NCBI GenBank assembly: GCA_015066115.1
Contig: SVOZ01000007.1
Span: forward strand, 27,780 to 91,779
Source: Oscillospiraceae bacterium
Lineage (GTDB): Bacteria > Bacillota > Clostridia > Oscillospirales > Ruminococcaceae
DNA: 64,000 bases
Direction: 5' to 3'
The notes below the pieces were generated by a model, which worked only from the letters and a program-made list of their open reading frames with translations, was not told where the DNA came from and did not search any database. How positions within the stretch are numbered: position 1 is the first letter of the stretch; each line of letters opens with the position of its first letter. The translations under genes were made by a program, and so were the position numbers. Positions 51,694 through 60,476 of this stretch are shown piece by piece.

Positions 51694-52458
51694 TCATAAG
51701 TAATACAAGAATTCGTGATCGCACTTTTTATAGATCCAATATCCTATCAAGCAAACAACAACGGCATAAAATGCGCAAAGTCCGTGAAGCGCAAGCGACG
51801 GAATTTCAACATCTATAACAACCGTTCTGAAATAATCAATGTAAACATAAACGGGGTTTGCGTGGAAGATAAACTGGTATTTTCCAAAAAGGTCGATAGG
51901 ATAGAAGATCGCCGAAACATAGTTCAGAATTGTTAAAAACACTCCGTAGAGATACTCAATATCTCTGAAAAATACATACAATGCCGAAAGAATCATTCCA
52001 ACACCAAAGCAGAAAACCACAAAGGTGATTATGGGGTAAATGAGCGTCAGCATATGAAAACCGAACTGTATCTTGTCGCAAATGCAAAATACAAAAAAGA
52101 TTATCATAGTAAGCAGGAAATTAATAAATGACTGGAAGGTTTTTGACATCAAAAACAGGTATTTCGGAACATTTATCTTGGTAAGTATCGAAGAGTTTGC
52201 CATAAGGGCGCGCATACATCCTTGGGTCGACTCGGTAAACATTGACATAATGAGGGTGCCCGAAAAGATGTATATAATAAAGTGGTCCTGCGTTCTTCCA
52301 AAGAATTTAACAAACACCACCATAAGAACAAGAACGTGAAGCAGCGGTGCAAGTAAGCTCCACAGCACGCCCAGCACGGTGCGCTTGTACTTTTTCTTGA
52401 AATCGCGTTTTACAAGCTCTTCAAACAGAAAACGGTATTGTTTGATTTTTTCTATCAA
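51694..52458 (-). CDS. ABC-2 type permease, polymer exporter (TagG/Wzm-like)
   Basis: 254 residues, six predicted helices. LVKRDFKKKYKRTVLGVLWS is the family start, with LAPLLHVLVLMVVFVKFF and the conserved IFYPIDL region. With the ATPase it exports an undecaprenyl-linked wall polymer. Co-transcribed in the long operon, 17 bases after the ATP-grasp gene. Confidence 0.88.
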   Translation of the reverse strand: MIEKIKQYRFLFEELVKRDFKKKYKRTVLGVLWSLLAPLLHVLVLMVVFVKFFGRTQDHFIIYIFSGTLIMSMFTESTQGCMRALMANSSILTKINVPKYLFLMSKTFQSFINFLLTMIIFFVFCICDKIQFGFHMLTLIYPIITFVVFCFGVGMILSALYVFFRDIEYLYGVFLTILNYVSAIFYPIDLFGKYQFIFHANPVYVYIDYFRTVVIDVEIPSLALHGLCAFYAVVVCLIGYWIYKKCDHEFLYYL

Positions 52459-52475
52459 GCTAAAACCTTCTTTCT

Positions 52476-53768
52476 TTACTTTCGCTCGTTAAGAAGTGCC
52501 TCGACGCTGTCGGGCCCTAAGGTGTAGATGCCGAAGGCGTCGTGCATGCTCTTTCTTTCTTGGAATGAATCATCCACAAAAAGCGCCTTTTTAGAGGGTT
52601 TTACGTGGTCGATCTTTCTCTCGCTTCTCGGCAGACAAACTATATTGTCAAAAAGCTCGGGGGAAATTCTTCTTGCTTTAAGATCGACTATAATATCGGT
52701 TTCGTGACGGGTCAAAAGGGTTACGGGAATTTTGTTTTCAACGCACTGATAGATAAACTGCAAAACGGTGAAATTTACCCTATCGTGAATTATCACGGTG
52801 TCGTCAAAATCCATATAGACCTCGTCATATTCGATGCCGAGCTTAAAAGTGTTGTAAAGCGCTCTGTCAACCGTTACGTCCTTTATTCTCTCGGGAATAT
52901 CAATGTCATAGCCAAGAGCATCAAAAACCGTTAAGAGCGCGAGGTTTACTCCTGCGGCGCGCTGGACACACATAGTTCCTGCGACGCGGGTGGCACACTC
53001 TAAAAGCCTGTATTCCCCGTCTGCATTTCGCTTAAGCTGGAAGAACCAGACGCCTCTGAATCTCATCTTTGAGTTTATCTCATTTGCAATTTCGAGAATC
53101 TTTTCATCGGGCTCTGAAATGGTGGAGCTTACGCTTATTCCGTTCTTAATTCTGCCTCTGTTTCTCTGGCAGGCGTACAAAAGAGAGCCGTGCCTATCTG
53201 TAAAGCAGTCGATGGTGTATTCCTCGCCGGGAAGATACTCGCAGATGACCTGCTCATCGCGTCTTGCAGAGAGCTCATATTCAAGCTGCTCTTTGCTCTC
53301 TATTATCATAAATCCCTGCGAACCCTGTCCCTTTGATGGCTTTATGATAACGGGATATTTCTGAATTTCGTTTATATCGGCGTAGGTTTTAGGCAAAAAC
53401 TCACAGCCCGAAAGCGCCGCATAGGTTTCCTTTTTACTGCGGCATATCTCAACCGTCTCATGCGGGCAGGTGAGAATTTCGGCGTGCAGTTTTTCCCTGT
53501 TTTGACTGAGCGCCACGATCACGCTGTCTAATGCAGGAAAAATATAATCAATTTTATTATCATCGATGTATTTATTTAGCACATCGACAAAGCTCGGATC
53601 GGAAATGAACGGGATATTGCCGACATAATTTTTATAGACCCACTCACCGTGATCCGAAACACTTGAAGCACCAAAAAGGGTTATAAATCTTATATCCTTT
53701 AGGCTTCGGTGCAGCTCAAGACCGATTTCCGAACCGCAGGGAAAAACAAGAATATTTATCTGCTTCAT
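52476..53768 (-). CDS. ATP-grasp ligase fused to a HAD-type domain
   Basis: 430 residues. Residues ~1-310 form a carbamoyl-phosphate-synthase-like ATP-grasp fold (PVIIKPSKGQGSQGFMI phosphate-loop lysines, ICEYLPGEEYTIDCF, FFQLKRNADGEYRLLECATR metal-binding E). Residues ~316-430 carry HAD motifs: DFDDT (D320-T324), TLLTRHE, KALFVDDSFQER (D399, D400). The ligase could join an amino acid or carboxylate to a polymer sugar, while the HAD domain may hydrolyse a phosphate; both are inferences. It lies between the GT2-TagF fusion and the exporter. Not recognised as a named family. Confidence 0.7.
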   Translation of the reverse strand: MKQINILVFPCGSEIGLELHRSLKDIRFITLFGASSVSDHGEWVYKNYVGNIPFISDPSFVDVLNKYIDDNKIDYIFPALDSVIVALSQNREKLHAEILTCPHETVEICRSKKETYAALSGCEFLPKTYADINEIQKYPVIIKPSKGQGSQGFMIIESKEQLEYELSARRDEQVICEYLPGEEYTIDCFTDRHGSLLYACQRNRGRIKNGISVSSTISEPDEKILEIANEINSKMRFRGVWFFQLKRNADGEYRLLECATRVAGTMCVQRAAGVNLALLTVFDALGYDIDIPERIKDVTVDRALYNTFKLGIEYDEVYMDFDDTVIIHDRVNFTVLQFIYQCVENKIPVTLLTRHETDIIVDLKARRISPELFDNIVCLPRSERKIDHVKPSKKALFVDDSFQERKSMHDAFGIYTLGPDSVEALLNERK

Positions 53769-53777
53769 AAAATCTCC

Positions 53778-56231
53778 TTAAAGCCCGATTCGCTTTTTAA
53801 TCTCCTGTGTGATTCTCTCTGAGTTATCAGGACCGTTTACCTTACTGTCAAAGAAATATTTGCATTTCTCTTTTCTGAAATCCGAATCCTTTTTGGGATC
53901 CTCTACATACTTCTCGACCTGTTTAATAACCTCGTCCCAGCTATCAACGATAGGCCCCGGAACCGATGCTTCAAAATCAAGATTAAAGCCTGCCTGCTTT
54001 GCCTTAAACCAGACAATGTCGGGGCAATAATATATCGCAGGTCTGTCAAGCATGGCAAAATCAAGCGAGATCGAAGAATAGTCTGAAATTACGACACTAT
54101 ATCTGCCAAGGGTGGTGTAAACATCCTTTTCTTCGTCCAGCACAATTCTGTCATAAGCGCTCATCTTAGAAAGAATTCGGGAGCTGTAATCTCTCCAGGT
54201 GTGCGGATGCATTCTCAAAACAAATGTTCCGTCGATCTTTTCCATGCTCTCCTGAATCTTGGGAAACGCCTCTATACATCCATCAACAAGCTCGGTTTCC
54301 TTTCTGGGATCGTATCTGAATGTGGGGGCATACATAATTTTGGGATTTTCCTTATCGGCAGTAAGCTGATAGGAAAGGACATCTCTCGGGTGGCCCGCCA
54401 TAAACATAGCCTCGTCCGGAATGTTCCAGGTTTTGCCTATCATTTCAACACGTTCCTGACCGGGACAGACCAGCATAAAGTACTTTTCAAAAAGCTCTCT
54501 GTGAGGAGCTACAAAAACAAACTTGATTCTCTTTATAAGTCTTGTAAAGAACCTGTCCTCAGGCTGTACTAAAATATCAGTGCTGTAGACCACGCCGGGC
54601 TCGCTTACGGTTTTAACCACTTTGCCGTCGCCCATAGCCTTGAATCCGACACCATGCCAAAGGTTTACAACCTTTGCTCTGTGGTTGAAACCGTAATAAC
54701 TCGGAAAATCTGCCATAATATTATGGTCGGTTATCACAATGTTTGCTCTTGATAAAAGTCCTATTCCTTTAAGGCTGTTCATTTTGCAAACAGGTTTACC
54801 CACCGATTTAAGCACATTATAAACCTCATCATCCTTTGTAAGCCAGACAAGGTCTATCTCGGGGTGATTTTCGGTTACGTATTCATAATAGTACTTAGAA
54901 TTATCAAGATATCCTTTTGACCTGAAGCTTGTGATAACCCACAAATTCTTTTTCTTGGGCACAAGCGAGAAGAGCCAATAACAGAGAGTTGATAAAACCG
55001 CTCTCATTGCCTTTACAGCCTTTTTAAACATAGAAGCGATTTTTTCACAAAGAACTACAAACTTTCCGTAAATTCGCAACGGATATCTGTATAATTTTCT
55101 TCTAATTATGCCGCTATAGCCGCCCCATGTAAATGCCCTGGTATAAATTCTTCCATCACCATAAAAAGAAAGGAAGGCGTTAAGTGAAGTTTTGGCCGCC
55201 TCAGGATATGTTTTGAAGTAATTTAAAACAGCATCATAATCATTTATTTTAATTGCTGTTCTCAAATAATTAAAACTTTCAAGCTTAATTCTGTTTTTAA
55301 AAAGAACCTCAGGATACTTATCAAGGTGATCCCGATACCAGTCAAGCATTCCGCTCATCCATCTTACATGGTCAATGCGGGTCTTCATAAAGTGCTCGTC
55401 CATATTCTGACTCATATAAACGCCGACATTGCTACGGCGGTAAACCGCAGTTACATCAGGGAGCATTCCTGCAAGGCCTTCGCCAAGTTGCATTAAAAAC
55501 ATTGGGTGGTCGCCAATAATTCCTGTAAAATACCAGTCGGGAATCTCAACATCGTAGTTCCAACGGTAAAAAAGGGTGGCGGTGTGTGCAGGAAATATCC
55601 AGACACAATCATCGGCAGTGATAGTTTTTTCCCCTACCTTATAGGTAGGCTCACAGTCGGGAAAAATGAGTTTTCCTTCACGATTTTCCTTATACCAATC
55701 ACGCAAAAACCAATCCTCAGGAGCTTCGATTTCAGCTCTTGAGTAGCAAATTCTCAAATCAGGATTTGTTTGCATCATATCAAACTGTTTCTGAAGCTTA
55801 TATTCATCGATCCAATAGTCATCGCCCTCACAGAAGGCAATGTAGGGGCTCTTGGCGTGGTTACAAAGGTCTATGAGATTTGCCTGCGCGCCCATATTTT
55901 CCTCGCGCAAAAATGCCACGATCTTATCGGGGTACTTTTCGGCATATTCGCGAACTATATCGGCAGTGCCATCGGGGCCTTTATCCTCGCCGACAAAAAT
56001 CTTATACTTAAAATTAGTTTTCTGCATAAGAAAACTATCCAGAGCATCTCTTATATATTCCTCATGCTTATAGGTGATGCAGCAAATAGTAACCGCAACA
56101 TCCTCATCGTTTTCTTCAAAACGCTTTGCGGTTTCAGGTCCCATTACAAGTTCTTCACTATTGGTAGCAGTAACATATTTATCCTGCTCTCTATTATAGA
56201 GTGTTGCATACTTAAATTCCTGTTTGTTCAT
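53778..56231 (-). CDS. Bifunctional GT2 glycosyltransferase / TagF-type glycerophosphotransferase
   Basis: 817 residues. N-terminal GT2 domain (residues ~45-300): CCITYKHEEYIRDALDSFL, GEDKGPDGTADIV, FCEGDDYW. C-terminal CDP-glycerol:poly(glycerophosphate) transferase-like domain (~440-817): NLWHGVGFKAMGDG, AGHPRDVL, APTFRYDPRKETEL, SDYSSISLDFAML. The combination suggests one protein adds a sugar and then a polyol-phosphate to a growing polymer. No signal or transmembrane segment, as expected at the inner face of the membrane. Large intact gene; 12 bases after the epimerase. Confidence 0.85.
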   Translation of the reverse strand: MNKQEFKYATLYNREQDKYVTATNSEELVMGPETAKRFEENDEDVAVTICCITYKHEEYIRDALDSFLMQKTNFKYKIFVGEDKGPDGTADIVREYAEKYPDKIVAFLREENMGAQANLIDLCNHAKSPYIAFCEGDDYWIDEYKLQKQFDMMQTNPDLRICYSRAEIEAPEDWFLRDWYKENREGKLIFPDCEPTYKVGEKTITADDCVWIFPAHTATLFYRWNYDVEIPDWYFTGIIGDHPMFLMQLGEGLAGMLPDVTAVYRRSNVGVYMSQNMDEHFMKTRIDHVRWMSGMLDWYRDHLDKYPEVLFKNRIKLESFNYLRTAIKINDYDAVLNYFKTYPEAAKTSLNAFLSFYGDGRIYTRAFTWGGYSGIIRRKLYRYPLRIYGKFVVLCEKIASMFKKAVKAMRAVLSTLCYWLFSLVPKKKNLWVITSFRSKGYLDNSKYYYEYVTENHPEIDLVWLTKDDEVYNVLKSVGKPVCKMNSLKGIGLLSRANIVITDHNIMADFPSYYGFNHRAKVVNLWHGVGFKAMGDGKVVKTVSEPGVVYSTDILVQPEDRFFTRLIKRIKFVFVAPHRELFEKYFMLVCPGQERVEMIGKTWNIPDEAMFMAGHPRDVLSYQLTADKENPKIMYAPTFRYDPRKETELVDGCIEAFPKIQESMEKIDGTFVLRMHPHTWRDYSSRILSKMSAYDRIVLDEEKDVYTTLGRYSVVISDYSSISLDFAMLDRPAIYYCPDIVWFKAKQAGFNLDFEASVPGPIVDSWDEVIKQVEKYVEDPKKDSDFRKEKCKYFFDSKVNGPDNSERITQEIKKRIGL

Positions 56232-56243
56232 TGATGTTCTCCA

Positions 56244-57287
56244 TTAATTTAAGGATAACTCCTTTAAGATTTTTATGGTAAGCTCAAGGCCGTTTTTCAC
56301 GTTGTACTCTGCCCGCCATCCAAGCTTTTTAAGCTTTGTGCCGCCAAGAATACTATTTTGAGGTGCGGAAAAACCTTTTTTCTCAATTTCGTCGGGAAGA
56401 TCAAAAATCACTCTTTTAGAACAAATCTCAGCAATAGTGTTTGCCACTTGCGCTATGGATGCAGTACAGTTATCATCTGAGACATTATATGCCTCACCGT
56501 TTTCACCCTCAAACAGAACCTTAAAAATTCCGCTTACTGTATCAAAAACCGATACATACGACCTTATGGGTTTTCCCTCACTCTTTAAAACGATGTCCTC
56601 GCCATTAAGAGCATTTCTTATAAACTGCGCGTGAGCCTTGCTGTCATTTTGAGCCATCGTCGGCCCGTAAACACTGCCAAGACGGGCAATATTTGTCTTT
56701 ATCCCATACTGCTCACTGTAACAGCGAAAAAGTATCTCGGCGCATCTCTTGCTCTCGGGATAGCAGGCACGAATCATATTATGGTCAATTTTTCCAAACT
56801 GCTCTTCACTGTATTTTTCACTTTGCTCAATCTTGCCATAGGTTTCAAAGGTTGATAAAAGAAGAGTGTTTTTTGCCCCTGTCTTTTTTGCAAGTTCAAG
56901 TACATTCTGAGCACCGATAACATTTATAAGGAGCGTTTGCGCGGGGTAAAGAGAATATGATCGCGGATCGGCATTACTTGCGCCGTGGATAATATAGTCT
57001 ATCTCATTTATGCCATCAATAGGCTGACAAATATCTCCGATTATAAACTCAATGTCTTTTCCTTTTGCGTAACTAAATCGCTTTTCAAGCTTTTCTTTAC
57101 TTCTTCCGTGCGCATACACCTTAAATTTGCACCCATTTTCTTTGTTCGCAAACAAAAGAGTATCAACTATAAGCGATCCAATAAGTCCACTTGCACCTGT
57201 AACTAAAATGCCGTTTTTTTCACAAGGCAATTTATCAAAAAGGGCGCGAATGGCATTTTTATAGGTTTCATTACCGTAAAAATTCAT
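56244..57287 (-). CDS. NAD-dependent epimerase/dehydratase
   Basis: 347 residues. Extended SDR with VTGASGLIGSLIVD near residue 30, STFETYG and YPESK catalytic motifs, and LGSVYGPTMAQNDS. Modifies a nucleotide-linked or phosphorylated sugar; exact reaction not readable. It sits directly after the TarI/IspD-like gene, where TarJ reductases or related enzymes usually occur, and might act on the same CDP-linked or pentulose substrate. Confidence 0.85.
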   Translation of the reverse strand: MNFYGNETYKNAIRALFDKLPCEKNGILVTGASGLIGSLIVDTLLFANKENGCKFKVYAHGRSKEKLEKRFSYAKGKDIEFIIGDICQPIDGINEIDYIIHGASNADPRSYSLYPAQTLLINVIGAQNVLELAKKTGAKNTLLLSTFETYGKIEQSEKYSEEQFGKIDHNMIRACYPESKRCAEILFRCYSEQYGIKTNIARLGSVYGPTMAQNDSKAHAQFIRNALNGEDIVLKSEGKPIRSYVSVFDTVSGIFKVLFEGENGEAYNVSDDNCTASIAQVANTIAEICSKRVIFDLPDEIEKKGFSAPQNSILGGTKLKKLGWRAEYNVKNGLELTIKILKELSLN

Positions 57288-57302
57288 AATTAACCCCTTG
57301 TT

Positions 57303-58016
57303 TTAGTGCATCCAATATGCTTTTTTCGCGTTAAGAAGTGCCTTGAATATTTCAATATCCTCTGCCGTGGTAAGCTTTAGGTTTTTCTCACTTCCAAGAG
57401 CCATATGAAGCTGTCGTCCAAGTTCAATATACATTGTGCAGGAGGCAACTGAATTTGTGATTCCCTTTTCAAGCGCTTCTTTGTGCGCGCCCACAATATC
57501 CTCTATAAAGAAGGTTTGGGGGGTTTGTGTGATCTTGAGATTATCTCTTGGAACCTGCTCATTTGAAGAAACCGAATCATAGGTTTTGAGCATAGCTGCT
57601 GTACAAGGCACAACTGTGATTGCGTTTCCAAGCTCACGGCAAACGCGGATATTTTCAGAAATAATTTGATGCGAAACCATAGGTCTGATTGCATCGTGAA
57701 TCAAAACTATGTCATCTTTGCTGTTGTGTCTTTCATAAATGTCATAAAGTCCGTTACGAATAGAATCCTGTCCGTTTTTTCCACCATCTACAACATTTTC
57801 AAGTTTTGCTATACCAAACTGTTTTGCGTAAGCCCTTAAAACATCGTGCCATCCATCAAGACACACAACCTCTATTGCATCAATTTCGGGATGGGTTTGG
57901 AACGCCTCAAGTGTGTACACAATTACAGGCTTATCATTTACGTTGATAAATTGCTTAGGAATGTCCTGGTGCATTCTTGCGCCGACACCGCCGGCAATGA
58001 TAAGAGCAATATTCAT
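57303..58016 (-). CDS. IspD/TarI-family cytidylyltransferase
   Basis: 237 residues. Transfers CMP from CTP to a phosphorylated alcohol. Signatures IIAGGVGARMHQDIPKQF and LIHDAIRPMVSHQI, plus KLTTAEDIEIF. In MEP-pathway IspD and wall-teichoic TarI these motifs are shared. Position inside a polymer operon, next to a TagF-type transferase and a sugar-nucleotide epimerase, favours making CDP-ribitol or a similar activated polyol rather than isoprenoids. Assignment of the substrate is inferred. Confidence 0.85.
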   Translation of the reverse strand: MNIALIIAGGVGARMHQDIPKQFINVNDKPVIVYTLEAFQTHPEIDAIEVVCLDGWHDVLRAYAKQFGIAKLENVVDGGKNGQDSIRNGLYDIYERHNSKDDIVLIHDAIRPMVSHQIISENIRVCRELGNAITVVPCTAAMLKTYDSVSSNEQVPRDNLKITQTPQTFFIEDIVGAHKEALEKGITNSVASCTMYIELGRQLHMALGSEKNLKLTTAEDIEIFKALLNAKKAYWMH

Positions 58017-58021
58017 TTTTA

Positions 58022-59131
58022 CTACCTCACTAAATTTATAATAATGTCACAAATTCTGTCTACAGTAGCTGTTTCGAGTCCCTCATACAAAGGCAGGCAG
58101 AGCACATTTTGCGAAATTCTGTTTGCTACGGGAGTGTCCTGTGACCTGTAAGCTCCGTTAAAGCTTTGGATGCTGCTTGTAAGGGGATAGAAATATCTTC
58201 TTGCGCCGATGTTACTTTCAGAGAGCGCAGAAACAATGTCTTCCCTTGTTTTTCCAAATTCCTCGGCCTTAACAACGATCGGGAAATATGCATAATTGCT
58301 CTTTACGCCTTCCTGCACGGCGGCAAGCTGAAGTCCCTTTACATTCTGAAGCCTCTCTCTGTATCTTAAAGCTGCCTCTTTGCGCGAGGCTATCGACTCA
58401 TCGATGCGCCTTAGATTGCAAAGGCCCATAGCGGCACAAAACTCGTTCATCTTTGAGTTTCCGCCCGCAAAAGCAAGGTCCTCAGGGCCTGTCATGCCGA
58501 AATTCTTGCAGTAGCCGAGCTTTTTATAGTTTTCGCTATCCTTAAAGATTGCCGCTCCGCCCTCAATGGTGTGGAAAACCTTGGTAGCATGGAAGCTTAG
58601 CATGCTTGCATCGCCAAGAGCAGCGGCGCCAACCCCATTTTTAACAACGCCAAAGGCGTGAGCCGCATCGTAAATAACCTTTAGGTTATATTTATCGGCT
58701 ATTTTTCTTATTTTTTCGTCGTCGCAAAGATTTCCGTAAACGTGAACGGGCATAATTGCCGATGTCTTTTCGGTGATAAGCGACTCGATTTTGTTTACAT
58801 CAATGGTGAAATCTCTGTCGTTTATATCGCAGAAAACGGGGGTAAGCCCACGTCTTACGATTGCATTGGTGGTGGAAACAAAGGTAAACGGCGTTGTGAT
58901 GACCTCGCCCTTTAAATCAAAAACCTCTAAAATGCATTCAAGCGCCATATGTCCGTTTACACAAAGGCCGACGTTTGAAACGCCTAAATACTCACAAAGC
59001 CTTTTTTCGAGCTCCATGTGTTTTTCGCCCGAGTTTGTAAGCCATCTTGTTTCCCAAAGCGAAGAGATCTCATCAAAATACTCCTGCATAGGCGGCATTG
59101 ACGAGCGAGTTACCAAAATTTTGTCCTGCAT
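58022..59131 (-). CDS. DegT/DnrJ/EryC1 family sugar aminotransferase
   Basis: 369 residues. PLP-dependent; catalytic Lys is K184 in SFHATKVFHTIEGGAAIF, with D155 in VIYDAAHAFG. The motif pattern resembles enzymes forming dTDP-4-amino-4,6-dideoxy sugars from the RfbB product. With rfbA/rfbB in the same operon and no rfbC/rfbD, the likely product is dTDP-4-amino-4,6-dideoxyglucose or -galactose. Product stereochemistry cannot be read. Confidence 0.88.
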   Translation of the reverse strand: MQDKILVTRSSMPPMQEYFDEISSLWETRWLTNSGEKHMELEKRLCEYLGVSNVGLCVNGHMALECILEVFDLKGEVITTPFTFVSTTNAIVRRGLTPVFCDINDRDFTIDVNKIESLITEKTSAIMPVHVYGNLCDDEKIRKIADKYNLKVIYDAAHAFGVVKNGVGAAALGDASMLSFHATKVFHTIEGGAAIFKDSENYKKLGYCKNFGMTGPEDLAFAGGNSKMNEFCAAMGLCNLRRIDESIASRKEAALRYRERLQNVKGLQLAAVQEGVKSNYAYFPIVVKAEEFGKTREDIVSALSESNIGARRYFYPLTSSIQSFNGAYRSQDTPVANRISQNVLCLPLYEGLETATVDRICDIIINLVR

Positions 59132-59156
59132 TTTTTCACCAGCTTTATAAATGTGT

Positions 59157-60134
59157 TTACTTCAAAAGCAGCTTTTTAACTGCTGAAAATATCTTGTTTG
59201 CTCCCCTTCCCAAAACAGAAAAGGCTAAGATCGCAAGCAAAAATACTGTTTTTTTAGCAAAAGGCAATTTTTTCGCAAATAATTTCGCATCTTTTTTTAG
59301 GCTCTTATCAAAGGTTTTGCGCCATTGAGTGAAGTAAAGGTGGCAAAGATGGAAATTAACTGCATCCTCATATCTGCCGCCGCTATACTCGTTAAAAAGC
59401 GAAAGCCACTGCCTTTCGTTTTCAAGATGCTCTATATCGGCGCTGTTTTCCCTCTGCGCCGTCCAGGAGCCCTCGCCTGCAAAGCGATAGACCGCCATAT
59501 TTTCATCAAGGTAATAAACCTTTCCCATTGTTGCGGCAAGGATCTGCAGAGGATAATCATAAACATCGGCCTTATCGCGAAACTTAGGGAAAAACTCCAT
59601 AACCTCGCGGCGCACCACAAGCGAAACGCTCGGGCAAAAAAGTCCGCCTCGGGAAATTATGGTTTCAGCATTTACAAATCCGCTCTTTTTAAGCGGACGG
59701 TAGGTCATTTTTTTGCCGTCCGGCATAGCCTGATCAACGGCGTGGAAAACAAGGGTACAGTCGGGGTTGTTTTCAAGAAAATCGACCTGCTTTTGAAGCT
59801 TGTCCTCATTTGTCCAATAATCGTCGCCCTCACAGATAGCAACGTATTTTCCTTTTGCCGCAGGGTTTAAATAGGTTTTGGCAATGTTGCAGCTGAAAAA
59901 CTTGTTTTGCTTCTGAATTATAGGCACAATGATGTCGGGATATTTCTCTTTTAAAGAGGTGACCAGCTCGGTGGTGCCGTCGATCGAGGCATCGTCGTGA
60001 ATAATCAGCTCAAAAGGGAAATTGGTCTTTTGATCTACTATTGACTTAACCGTTTCTTCTATTGTGTCCCTATGATTATAGGTCATACAGTAAACCGAAA
60101 CAAGCGGAGCCTTTGAAGCTTTTTCCATAGCCAA
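59157..60134 (-). CDS. GT2 family glycosyltransferase
   Basis: 325 residues, first gene of the operon. VSVYCMTYNHRDTIEETVKS, IHDDASIDGTTELV and AICEGDDYWTNEDKLQKQ are GT-A motifs (DDAS and DDYW binding the nucleotide sugar and metal). The same start is shared with the N-terminal part of the GT2-TagF fusion. The C-terminal region includes a hydrophobic segment. Specific sugar unknown. Confidence 0.9.
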   Translation of the reverse strand: MAMEKASKAPLVSVYCMTYNHRDTIEETVKSIVDQKTNFPFELIIHDDASIDGTTELVTSLKEKYPDIIVPIIQKQNKFFSCNIAKTYLNPAAKGKYVAICEGDDYWTNEDKLQKQVDFLENNPDCTLVFHAVDQAMPDGKKMTYRPLKKSGFVNAETIISRGGLFCPSVSLVVRREVMEFFPKFRDKADVYDYPLQILAATMGKVYYLDENMAVYRFAGEGSWTAQRENSADIEHLENERQWLSLFNEYSGGRYEDAVNFHLCHLYFTQWRKTFDKSLKKDAKLFAKKLPFAKKTVFLLAILAFSVLGRGANKIFSAVKKLLLK

Positions 60135-60202
60135 TTCACCTTATTTTCACTTAAAATCAGCGCAAATTTTACAAAAAACCGCAATTTCCCATCATTAGTA
60201 AT

Positions 60203-60231
60203 ATTTTATCACATTCATAACTAAAAAGCAA
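60203..60231 (-). promoter_or_regulatory. Promoter of the surface-polymer operon
   Basis: Minus-strand TTGCTT (60231-60226), 17-base spacer, TAAAAT (60208-60203), about 70 bases upstream of the first ATG. The rest of 60135-60476 holds no gene I can support. Confidence 0.7.
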
Positions 60232-60380
60232 CATAAATAATATATTCTTGCAATACTAACAGGCGTCCATTTCGCACTTTTTAGGGATGCTGTCAGCTCT
60301 CTGTTTGCCACCCTTGCCAATTTCTCTTAAATATTTTTATCTGATTTGTCTTAGCAATGCTTTTTTCAAGTTTAAAACAC

Positions 60381-60413
60381 AAAAGCCTCGACGGATAATC
60401 GTCAAGGCTTTTT
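60381..60413. terminator. Terminator after the MBL gene
   Basis: AAAAGCCT-GACG (60381-60393) pairs with CGTC-AGGCTTTT (60400-60412) with one mismatch; T/A tracts on both strands. Confidence 0.75.
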
Positions 60414-60476
60414 ACATCTGCACTCTAAATTTTGTGTTTTACTAAGCTACTACAGGGACTTATTTACCCTATTTTA

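Noticed and set aside
60260..60345. Short minus-strand peptide-like sequence ending ...KKCEMDAC
   Set aside because: Only 26 codons, opens directly after a stop with no start or RBS; nothing supports translation.
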